A DNA stretch of 64,000 bases, from contig WPDH01000098.1 in assembly GCA_019137255.1 (NCBI GenBank), forward strand, positions 1 through 64,000. Reading direction: 5' to 3'. Source of the stretch: Corinectria fuckeliana (taxonomy: Eukaryota > Ascomycota > Sordariomycetes > Hypocreales > Nectriaceae). The notes beneath the pieces are model-generated. The model saw only the letters and a program-made list of their open reading frames with translations. It had not been told where the DNA came from and ran no database searches. The stretch's first letter is position 1. Each line of letters starts with the position of its first letter. Both the position numbers and the translations under genes were made by a program. Shown piece by piece: positions 49,321 to 58,574 of the stretch.

Positions 49321-50121
49321 TTAACGGTAAGTATTCCTCCGACGAGCTTCCTCCAGCATGAGCAGGATGCGTTCTCGAATTTTCGCATGCTGCACGGTCC
49401 AATCCCAACTATCTGCAGTCAGCTCGGGTGCCCAGTCCAAGTGCCTGGAGATGCCTGCAGCACTCACCCTGGTCCGCATGTCGCCCACATCATAAAAACA
49501 AGTGATGTCCACGAGAGCGCCGACTGGGCGTTGGATCTTTCCTTCAGGAGCGGCGGGCTCACGTCAAAGTCGCCAATGCCAAATAGGGCACAATAGCCTA
49601 AGTCATTGCTTTGATCGGTACTCATGTAGCATCGGCAGATGGCGACGGTCATATAGGCGAGGTTGATCACCGCAAGAGACCACCAGCCGGCCATCATCGT
49701 CAAAGCAAATAGGCGTACCGACGAGTCATGTCCCCCGTTTCGAATGTGAAGCCGTCCTAGAAAGCTGATCGAAATAGTAACAGACAAAATCTCAATCCAG
49801 GCTGTCAGTATTCGCTTTCGGTTCTTGCCGTGAGCCTGGAGCTGAGAGAACAGGACGTACCCAGAACCAATTAATTGAGCAAATGATCCGAGACGCCGTG
49901 TCGCCGCCAATCTCATATATCGAAAACGTCATATTCCCGGTCGATAGAACCATCATCGAAAGGAGCATTCTGACGATAGCACCCATGAGGTGTCTGGGGA
50001 TCCTCCATTGCTCATGAGAGTCAAGGCGCATGCGTTCCCACGAGAGCCAAGCCATCATGCAGTCCAAACTGTAGCAAGCTGGACAATTTACATGTTGAAG
50101 AACCGTGCGTGGCCTAGTCAA
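49321..50121 (-). pseudogene. Multi-span membrane protein gene with apparent frameshifts
   Basis: Three minus-strand frames follow one another and look like one protein of four or five membrane segments: 50121-49863 (RHLMGAIVRMLLSMMVLSTG, then IICSINWFW), 49859-49464 (VLFSQLQAHGKNRKR, ILSVTISISFLG, MMAGWWSLAVINLAYMTVAI, then LGYCALFGIGDFDV) and about 49464-49321 (HLDWAPELTADSWDWTV ... LLMLEEARRR). Joins need a 1-base loss in a GGG (49860-49862), or a 19-nt GT-AG intron, and then a second shift at about 49465, or a 23-nt intron. Such introns are far below the usual fungal minimum, so I favour a decayed gene or sequencing indels. The start is unclear; a first ATG in frame lies near 50,050 (MMAWLSWERM). 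Family not recognised. Confidence 0.5.
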
Positions 50122-50423
50122 AGCCGTAGATTTATACTTGGGCTCGCAGGGTCACTTCGAAGACACCTTGACAGCCAGAAAACCTTGAGGTGTCGATGGA
50201 AGATTGAATCCAGGTCCTAGGTTGCAATTTTAGACACCACAAGCTTTTACATCCTGCGGTTCAAATGTTCAAGTGAACCTACTGAGATCCCAGGCCACGA
50301 TTCATTGTTGACCGCCCGAATCTAGCAGAGGTGGCCACCCCGAGTCGCGTTAGATGGTCCGTGTTGGACGTTCGTGCAATCCTGCGCAGAAATGGATGTG
50401 CCATGTCGGATAAGCTTGTCCGT

Positions 50424-51116
50424 TCAGATGGTGGTCAGGAAGTGCGCCTTGAACTTTCTGTTGGCGCGATCTGCAGAACGCAGCATCATCTGGTCTCCCA
50501 GCACATCAAACACAAACTTCTTGTCGCCCTTGCCCTCGCTGTCCCCCTTTACTGACTGATCCGCAACCAGTATCTTGACCCGGAAGACGGTGCCCTCTTT
50601 CGGTACGACCTTGAGTCCCCTCTGTCTAGTAATCACCTCCACCACGTACTTGCGATCGCGTACCACGATGCCCTGTATACCAACTCGGCTGGGGCAGCGG
50701 CTCCTCGCAACCTCAACAGCCGCACCGTGGAACTCTGCGCTTGCCAGCTTCGCCGCGGCGCCGGGGCCACCCACAAAGACATCGTTGCCTAGCAGTTCAC
50801 GAGCATACCCCAACCAGAGTTGGTTCAAGGGTTCGTAGATGGTGTACTTTTGGTCTTCCTTACGAATTACGTAGAGACCTAGTTCGCGGCGCTCGCGCGA
50901 TGAGAGGGGCTTGGGTCTTTGCTTCTGCTTTGTCTTCTTTTCCTGGCGGGTTTTCCTGCGAGCGGCGCGAGCGTTGAGCGTTGCTGGTGGGGGTGACGTC
51001 GGACGAAGGAGGAGCGGGCGGTGCTGGATCTTGTCGGAATAGATGCGGTTGGCACTATCGGGAGAATGAGCCCTGGCCAGCAGGTCTTGGGTGGTCTTTT
51101 GTGCCGAATTAGACAT
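50424..51116 (-). CDS. pop4: RNase P/MRP protein subunit Pop4 (Rpp29)
   Basis: Single exon, 230 residues, ATG at 51116. Pop4 is the conserved subunit shared by RNase P (tRNA 5' end maturation) and RNase MRP (rRNA processing) in the nucleus and nucleolus. The N-terminal half is basic (RRKTRQEKKTKQKQRPKP, a likely nuclear localisation signal). The Rpp29 core follows: YEPLNQLWLGYARELLG, AAAKLASAEFHGAAVEVARS (a Sm-like beta-barrel strand pattern), GIQGIVVRD and a VPKEGTVFRVKI strand. Length and order are those of the family. It is divergent from the acyltransferase gene, sharing a 565-bp promoter. Confidence 0.93.
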   Translation of the reverse strand: MSNSAQKTTQDLLARAHSPDSANRIYSDKIQHRPLLLRPTSPPPATLNARAARRKTRQEKKTKQKQRPKPLSSRERRELGLYVIRKEDQKYTIYEPLNQLWLGYARELLGNDVFVGGPGAAAKLASAEFHGAAVEVARSRCPSRVGIQGIVVRDRKYVVEVITRQRGLKVVPKEGTVFRVKILVADQSVKGDSEGKGDKKFVFDVLGDQMMLRSADRANRKFKAHFLTTI

Positions 51117-51681
51117 TTTGAGAATCGTCGCAGGCGATCAGATTTGCTACTCGAGGAGTGTCGGCGTGGAAAAGAAAAGTTGGTGACGGTTGTGTTGGTT
51201 CTATTTCTTCGGAGGAGAAATTGTGCCGTCCTCCGTGCCGTACCAATACAACCTGGTCGTTTTACCCCAGGAAGTCGCACATGGTCCAAGCTTCTTACTT
51301 ACGCTTGCGGCTTCACATGGCACTTGTGAGTCTTGACTGCTGTAATTGAGGAAGGTGGAAGGTGGCCCGCTCGGCATAACACGGTCAATTGTAGCTAGGT
51401 ACATTAGCCCCACCCGGTCGATCGCAACTCCATCGTCTTGTCCATTTCACGGTTTCTCAGAGGTTCATCCACGTAAACCGAGGTCGTGACTTGCGGCTCT
51501 GACTCGTGACATCCTGACATCCTGACATCCTGACGCGCTATCTGCCATGCGATTCTTTCTATGGTGTCGCTGAAGAAACAGCGAAGCAGCTGACTGACGA
51601 ACCACCCTCCCTCCGGCAACTCGAGACCTCGACCCATTTGACGTCAGACCGATACGAGAAGACGAGAGTCTGTCGGCAGCC
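51117..51681. promoter_or_regulatory. Divergent promoter with ATCCTGAC tandem repeat
   Basis: Shared by pop4 (minus) and the acyltransferase (plus). It holds three perfect tandem copies of ATCCTGAC at 51,511-51,534. No motif of a known regulator is claimed. Confidence 0.5.
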
Positions 51682-54344
51682 ATGTCGCGCAGCAACAAAG
51701 ACGACGTTGTTGATCCGTCATCGATAACCTCGGCTCCTGATCTCCAGATTCTAGGCGACGAGGTCACTCTCCAGCCCAGCGGTTATGTCGAGCCACCGGC
51801 CAAAGATGCCCCCGAGGGCAAGGAGGAGGCATTGATGGATAAGTTTGCCTCGTTCCGCGCCGAACCTCTCCAGTAAGGCTATCACTCCCCAGCTCCAGGC
51901 TCTTCCGCCTCCACCTCGTTCGACACGTACGCTGACAGATCAATTGCTCACAGGTTCCTCCGCGAGGTCTCCCTCTATGTGTCCGGCCAGGGATGGCGAG
52001 CATACGACCGCGTCATTGGCCAGCCTGTCTTTTACCCAGGCTTCTCTGAGAACATGACGTCCATGGTACTGTCTGCGCCTCTCCTTCAACAGCGCATTAC
52101 CCAGCTCGCCGAGCACCGCGTCACCGTCGAAGAGAGGGAGGGCACGCTGCCCAAAGACAGCAAAGATTACACTATCAAGCGGGCGCAGCGTCTCAATGCT
52201 ATCGAAACCGGCCTGCAGGAGTTAGCCGAGAAGATGACCAATGACATGATCTGCAAGCTAGAGAGCAAAACCTTCATCCGCGGCGCCTACTATCTTGTCA
52301 CGCAACTATTAACAAGGGCCTACCACCAGGGCATCCACGTATCCAGCGAGGAGGTCCTAAGGCTACGAAAAGTAGCCGAGGTCGCGGCCAAAAAGAAGCA
52401 GAGTATTGTGTTCTTGCCAAGCCATCGATCACATGTTGACTATCTCTCACTCCAGCTTATCTGCTACCGGTTAGGCCTTACCCTGCCCGTCGTCGTGGCA
52501 GGGGACAACCTGAATATCCCAGTCTTGGGGCAATTTCTGCAACATGCAGGAGCCATGTGGATCCGGAGAGCCTTTGGAGACGACGTCTTGTATACCACGC
52601 TTGTACAGTCATACATCGATACGCTCTTACAAGAAGGGTATAACTTTGAGTGTTTCATTGAAGGCGGTCGCTCCCGTACCGGGAAGCTGCTCCCTCCCAA
52701 ATTCGGCATTCTCAGTTTTGTGCTAGACAGCATTCTATCAGGCCGAGTTGAAGACGCCATCATCTGTCCCGTGAGCACGCAGTATGACAAGGTCATTGAG
52801 ACCGAGGGCTACGTTACCGAGCTCCTTGGTATGCCGAAGAAGAAGGAGAACTTGGCCGACTTCCTGACTGGGGGGTCTTCCGTGTTGTCACTGCGGCTGG
52901 GACGCGTTGACGTCCGATTTCACGAACCCTGGAGTTTGAGACAGTTCATTGATGAGCAACTGTCGAAATTGCCCAGTGTCCCCGCCGGTCTTGACACTGA
53001 GCATCATCGACCCGAGGTGCGGGCCTTGCGTGAGAAGATCCTGCGCACAATGGGCTACAAAGTTCTAAGCGACATCAACGATGTGTCTGTTGTCATGCCC
53101 ACAGCACTTATCGGTACTGTCCTCCTGACATTGCGTGGCCGCGGTGTAGGCAAGCAGGAGCTGAGCCGCCGTGTCTCCTGGCTCACTGAACGCATTCGCG
53201 CCAAAGGTGGCCGGGTTGCTCATTTTGGAAACGCACCACTTTCCGAAATTATTGAACGGGGCCTTGAAGTTCTCGGAAAAGAGCTGATTGGCGTTGTCGA
53301 AGGGCTGGCGGAACCCACGTACTATGCCGTCGACCGATTCCAGCTATCCTTTTACCGCAACATGACAATTCACCTTTTCATCTACGAAGCCCTCGTCAGC
53401 GTGGCTATGTACACAAAAGTGAAACAGGGGGGTTCGCCACACATGCAGGATATCAGGTTTGAGGAGCTCAGGTCACAGGTACAGTTCTTGTCATCTCTGT
53501 TCCGTGGCGAGTTTATCTTCTCCAGCGAAGGCCTTGAGATCAATCTCGATAAGACGTTGCGCGGACTCGAGACGGACCACGTGGTACGTCTGGATCGTGA
53601 CAGTGAGGGTAAGATCACACAGGTCGGGCTGTCGGACGAAGAGAGGAAGGCAGGTCGGGAAAACTACGACTTCTATTGCTTTCTTATCTGGCCTTTCATC
53701 GAATCGACCTGGTTGGCTGCTGTTTCACTCATGGGACTCACCCCGCCCTTGGGTAAAAATGGAGAGATCTGGGTCGAGCAGGGCAAGGCGCACAAGAGCG
53801 CCCAGCTGGTAAGTGTTCATTTTTTATAGCATCAGTATCTCGTGAAGCTAATATTCGACTTGCCATATAGCTCGGCAAAACACTTTATCACCAGGGTGAC
53901 CTCTCATACTTCGAGGCTGTCAATAAAGAAACCCTCAAGAACTCGTATTTCCGTTTCGAACAAGATCAGCTCCTCCACGTGGTCAAATCCAAGGATCCTA
54001 AGATACCTCCTCGCATCCAACTCGACTCTTCGTGGCGACCGTCGCGTGACTCGCAGACGGGCGCACTACTGGCCGAGGGTACGCTCTGGGACTTTACAGA
54101 GAAGATAGCCAGGTCTCGCCGCGAAGGCAAGAACCGCCGTGACGGCGCCACGGTTAGCAGCCGGGTGCTACGGCTTACAGACGAGCTGGGACAGAAGCTG
54201 TTCGAGGAGGCGGCTGAAGCGGACCGGAGCGGCAAGGGCAAGGTCCCGAGCCGGCTGAATCGCGAAGAGAAGGAAGCTCTCGGAAAGAGTGTCAAGGAGG
54301 CAAAGAGGAAGAGAGAAGAGATGGGAGGGCGAGCACGTCTTTGA
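51682..54344 (+). CDS. Peroxisomal dihydroxyacetone/glycerol phosphate acyltransferase (GNPAT-like)
   Basis: Three exons, 51682-51872, 51954-53808 and 53871-54344, give 839 residues. It is a PlsB-type acyltransferase, adding the first acyl chain to glycerol-3-phosphate or dihydroxyacetone phosphate from acyl-CoA. Motif I is SHRSHVD with H221 and D226 (HxxxxD); motif II GDNLNIPVLGQFLQ; motif III FIEGGRSRTGK with E300 and R303; motif IV AIICPVSTQYDK. A single hydrophobic segment near ENYDFYCFLIWPFIESTWLAA may touch the membrane. The last three residues, ARL, fit a type 1 peroxisomal targeting signal, as human GNPAT ends in one (AKL). Introns are GT-AG, 81 and 62 nt. Substrate preference (DHAP or G3P) cannot be seen. 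Confidence 0.88.
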
Positions 54345-54620
54345 GCCGGAATAGCTCGCGGGCTAAGTGCTGTACAAATTACAAGCGTTTGCCAGCTCAT
54401 TCTTCTTCTATTGTACAATCGTGCCGCAATATATCGGCAGTAAATGGACCCAGCAGAAGTCAACAGCGTGCCATATACCACACACACTTACATATTACAT
54501 AATTAGGCCCTAGATATACACGAACATCTTTTTGTGGCTAGCTTGTTTCTTTTCTATTTCTTTCCTGATTCTTGAACAAATCTATTGTTCGGGGTATTTC
54601 CTTTTGATATCATTTCGACT

Positions 54621-55781
54621 TTACTCTTCCTTAACCTCCACGGGCTTGAGAATAATGTTGTCAATCAAGCGCACAGCCGGCCCACCGCTGTGTCCCAGGT
54701 CCTCGCCCTCGCGCGATGTCTCCACGGGCAACATCTTAACCGCACCACTCAGCACCGCACCGCGCGCCGGGTCAATCTCGTCCACCTCCAGCATCGTCTC
54801 TGGGTCGGCGAGCGATAGATAGTCGAGCACGAACGTGACTCGTTCTGAAGGCGGGAGATCGGCCTGCACCTGCGCCACAGCCGCGACGAAGTTGTGTGCG
54901 GCACCGAGGATGCTCGCCCGGTCGCGCAGCCCTGTAGACTTGTAGACAGCCTCGGCGGTGCTCAGTGCGCCCGGCAAGACGACAGCCACGGCGCGGCGGC
55001 GGGGACCCAAGTACACGTTGCGGGAGCTCAGGGCGAGGCCATCGGGTCCGCGGGTGGTGGGGCCGATGACCACGGAAGTCGGCAGGAGGAAGTCGCGCAC
55101 CATGCGCCGGATCACGACGGTCTGCTGGACGTCCTTCTGGCCGAAGTAGACGCGCTCCGGCTGCACCACGTTGAAGAGCTTCATGCACACGGTTGCGACG
55201 CCGCGGAAGAAGGTCGGCCGGCTGGCGCCCTCGAGGACTTCGCCAACGGGCGTGATGGTGACGAAGCTGCCCTTGCTGTCGACGGCCTGCCCGGGGAAGC
55301 CCGAAGGATACATCTCCGCGTCGGTAGGCGCAAACACGGCCGAGATGCGGCCCAGGTTGCCCCCGTCGTCGGCCAGCTCGCGGTCCAGCTTGGCGAGGGC
55401 CTCGGCGTCCTGCTCCCAGGTGACGGGGTAGGAGGCGAGGTCCTCGCGCACGCCGAACTGCGCGGGGTTGACGTAGACGCTGACGACGACGTGGTGGTTC
55501 TCGGCGGCGGCGGCGCGGATCAGCGACAGGTGGCCGTCGTGCAGGGCGCCCATGGTGGGCACGAGGCCGACGGACCGGTGGTTGAGGACGTGGGGTGCGC
55601 GCCAGCGCCGCACGGCTTCGACAGAGCGGAGGACGCGGATGGGCGACTTGGGGAGGGTTCGCCCGGCCGAGGTGGCGGCCGACGAGGAGGACGAGGAGGA
55701 GCACGCCGAGGCCATGGTGCGCAACGCGGCGGCGCCGAAGGTAGGCCGGAGGGGGCGGCGGAGGAGGGCGGCGTGGAGCAT
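54621..55781 (-). CDS. PAN6: Pantoate-beta-alanine ligase (pantothenate synthetase)
   Basis: Single exon, 386 residues, ATG at 55781. It joins pantoate and beta-alanine with ATP to make pantothenate, the precursor of coenzyme A. Motifs: PTMGALHDGH at 75-84 (the HxGH nucleotide-binding site), VSVYVNPAQFG, RPTFFRGVATVCMKLFN, VYFGQKDVQQ and LALSSRN. The N-terminal about 45 residues are Arg/Ala/Ser-rich without acidic residues, a likely mitochondrial presequence. A 20-30 residue insertion (about 140-150, after AKLDRELADDGGN) is a normal fungal feature. The gene is convergent with the acyltransferase; only 276 bases separate their stops. High G+C makes the opposite strand open, but that frame is spurious. 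Confidence 0.94.
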   Translation of the reverse strand: MLHAALLRRPLRPTFGAAALRTMASACSSSSSSSAATSAGRTLPKSPIRVLRSVEAVRRWRAPHVLNHRSVGLVPTMGALHDGHLSLIRAAAAENHHVVVSVYVNPAQFGVREDLASYPVTWEQDAEALAKLDRELADDGGNLGRISAVFAPTDAEMYPSGFPGQAVDSKGSFVTITPVGEVLEGASRPTFFRGVATVCMKLFNVVQPERVYFGQKDVQQTVVIRRMVRDFLLPTSVVIGPTTRGPDGLALSSRNVYLGPRRRAVAVVLPGALSTAEAVYKSTGLRDRASILGAAHNFVAAVAQVQADLPPSERVTFVLDYLSLADPETMLEVDEIDPARGAVLSGAVKMLPVETSREGEDLGHSGGPAVRLIDNIILKPVEVKEE

Positions 55782-56691
55782 TGTAGCGGTGGGAGAGGGC
55801 TGGGGAAAAAGAAAAAGAGGGCGGAAAAAAGAGAGGTTGAGCGAGAGGAAGGTGAAATAGTTAAAAGGGCGGGGGAGGAACCATTGCGGCCATGGCGCGG
55901 AAGGACGTGACTCTCGTGATGGTTTCTGCCGCGGAGTTTTGGGGACGGGTTGAGGCTTTGTTTGGAGAGCGAATGCATGGGAAGTGGGAAGCTGATGGAG
56001 GCCGAGCTACGGAGTTTTGGTGGGGGGTCATGTGGTTATCGATAAGAGCTACCCTGGACCTTTCTGTGGAAACCTCGAGTTGAGACTGACAAAGGAGGTG
56101 TGACTTGGACTATCTTGGTACTCTTATTATCCGTCTTTCTTTCTCAATACCATCTTGCGTAACTAGGATAATTCCATTTATAGCTAATTACACTACGATA
56201 GATACCGCAGCAGACTTGTTTCCTTCCCCAGCCTCGTAAATGCCAAGTCCATGGTCCTTCTTTCACGCTTAAACACGTACGTACTCCGTTCAACAACTTA
56301 TGATTCGTAGCACTTGGTGTATATATTGTGCTTCATCAGTATGATTATAGCAGAACTTGCTAGGTGTTAGCCATTGCCTTGGTCCCAAAGCTGTCTCCAG
56401 GCAGCCAGATTTGAATGGCAAAATGTACCCCACGTCGTCTCGAGCGAGGCTCAGTCAAAAATAATTGTCAAGTATTCCAGCTTCTATTAGAAGTGTCTGT
56501 ATTTGTGGTAGGATATTATCTTGAGCCTGAAGTATGCCCATTCAACACCTTTGTACGTAACCACTCTAAACAGGCAAGTTCGTGCCCGCCGTCGCCAATG
56601 CACATCCTAGAACCTAGTCACACAGCCTCATGTCCGTTCTATCAAATTACACCCAAGGAAAAACTTCAGCTCAGCGAAAAAGGCCTTATAC
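55782..56691. other. Intergenic, pantothenate synthetase promoter
   Basis: Purine-rich just upstream of the synthetase start (pyrimidine leader on its own strand). A 98-codon frame at 56,415-56,711 (+) lacks domains and overlaps the 3' end of the transporter. No gene seen. Confidence 0.5.
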
Positions 56692-58574
56692 TTAAGCCAT
56701 GCCGCCGCTGATATTCTCCTGCTTGAGCTTCTTCCAGGGTGCGAGCAGGGCAATCAGCGTAGTGATGCCGGTGGCGGCGATGGCCATGGCAAAGGTCACC
56801 TTGAGGCCCTGCATGTAGCCAGCAATCACCAGGGGCTGCTGCGCCTCGGAGAAGACGTTGCGGATCTCGGTAGCGCCCGTCAGAACCAGAGTCGCCTTGC
56901 TGACGTCGGGGGCGTTCTTCATCACGTTCAGGACCATCTGGTTGATGAAGGCTGCCTGGGCACCGGACACGAGGTAGGCGCCGCCGAGACCTTGGAAGAC
57001 TGCAGGACTATGTTAGTATATGTATTGTGGAATTGTGACCGAGGGCAAACTTACAGAGAAGGACGCCGGTGGCAGCGGCAAGATCCTTGGGCAAGACGGA
57101 TCCCTGAACGGCGATCATGGGGATCTGGAAGGCAGCTCCCCAACCGGCACCAGCGACAATCTGGTATCCGATCCACTTGCCGGTAGATGTATCAACATCG
57201 AGAAGGTAGAGCAACGCAGAGCCGATGCAGGCAATGGCGGACCCGCCGATCAGAAGGTGCTGGTAGTAGCCCGTGGCCGACACGAGGCCGCCGCTGACAA
57301 TAGTAGCAAAGGTAACGGCGATGATCATGGGCAGGTTCCGGACACCACTGGACGTGGGACTGGTGCCGTGGACGGACTGGAAGTAGATGGGGATGTAGTA
57401 GATGGCGAGGAAGAAGGAGCCGGCGAAGAGGAAGGCGAACGCGCTCATGACGGCCACGGTGCGCATCTTGATGATGTGCGTGGGCACCATGCCGCGGTCG
57501 CCCTGGAACCACTGGAGCACGGCCCAGGCAACGAAGATCAGGACGAAGCCGACGAGGAGGCCGACGACGACGGACGAACCCCAAGGGTGAGCCTGGCCTC
57601 CGTACTGCACGCCGAGGATGAAGGAGACGGTGGCGCCCATGACGAGTACGATGCCCAGGGGGTCCATATGCAGCAGCTTCTCGGTGAGCGGGGCCTCCTC
57701 GGGGACGGCGCTGGCCGGGGTCTGGAAGAAGAAGAGGATGATGAGGGCAGACAGGCCTCCGACAGGGAGGTTGATGTAGAAGCACCAGCGCCACGAGACG
57801 TGGTCGGTGAAGGCGCCGCCCAGGAGAGGCCCGATGACGCTCGCGACTCCGTACGACGCGCCGATGATGCCGGTGAAGGCCGGGCGGTTCTTGGGCGGCG
57901 CGGAGAAGGCGATGATGGTGTAGGCGCCGGCCGCGATGCCGGCCGCGCCGACCCCGGCGATGGCGCGGCCGGTGATGAGGGCCTCGGCGCTGGGAGCGGC
58001 GCCGCAAATGACGGAGCCGACCTCGAAGATGACGATGGCAATGATGAAGGAAGTCTTGAGGGGAAAGTACTTGTAGATTTTGCCCCCTGAGATGATGATT
58101 AGCGTCTGAGTTGGATAATAACAAAGGGGTTATGGAGGGTCGGGAACATACAACTCGACTGGAAGGCACCGACAGTCATGAAGAAGGCTGCTCCGTACCA
58201 GCCAACCTTGTCGAGACCCTTGAACTCATCAGTAATCTTGGGAATAGCGGTGGCAACGATGGTCTAGTAGCACAACAGAGTTAGCAACCAAGGATGGTGG
58301 TTTAGGGAACCGGGTAGCGTACCATGTCGAGAGCGACGAGGAAGATGCTGAGGACCAGGGCGAGAACGATGAAGAACATCTTGATCCCCGCTGGGTATTC
58401 GGTGGTGTCGACCTCCTCATCTTCGATGCCGTCGAGAGTGTCACCACCGTCTGTGGTAGTGCCGTCATCCTGCTTCTTCTCCGAGACAACATCGTCACCT
58501 CGTAGGGTGGAAGTGGTAGAAACTCGCTGTTCTTGTCCCTCGAGAACCTCGAGGTTTGCTGGGGGCGAGCCCAT
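56692..58574 (-). CDS. MFS transporter, DHA2 (14-span drug:H+ antiporter) family
   Basis: Four exons on the minus strand: 58574-58323, 58263-58152, 58086-57055 and 56999-56692, giving 567 residues. The acidic cytoplasmic N-terminus is followed by about 14 membrane helices. Antiporter motif C appears in the fifth helix as GVASVIGPLLGG, and VALDMTIVATAIPKITDEF is the usual first-helix D1 motif. Such proteins export drugs, toxins or siderophores at the plasma membrane; the cargo is not visible. All introns are GT-AG (59, 65 and 55 nt). I chose ATG 58574 (MGSPPANLEV), with A at -3; an in-frame ATG at 58727 would add 51 residues in a poorer context. It stands alone, with no biosynthetic genes beside it. 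Confidence 0.88.

Noticed and set aside
49841..49859. 19-nt spliceosomal intron
   Set aside because: Below the usual fungal minimum length; an indel in the G run explains it more simply.
54894..55910. 338-codon plus-strand frame opposite pantothenate synthetase
   Set aside because: Low-complexity Gly/Asp/Glu composition typical of an antisense shadow.
57020..58090. 356-codon plus-strand frame opposite the MFS transporter
   Set aside because: Antisense shadow; the minus strand carries all transporter motifs.
56692..58574. Secondary-metabolite cluster around the DHA2 transporter
   Set aside because: No synthase, oxidoreductase set or regulator lies nearby; neighbours are housekeeping genes.
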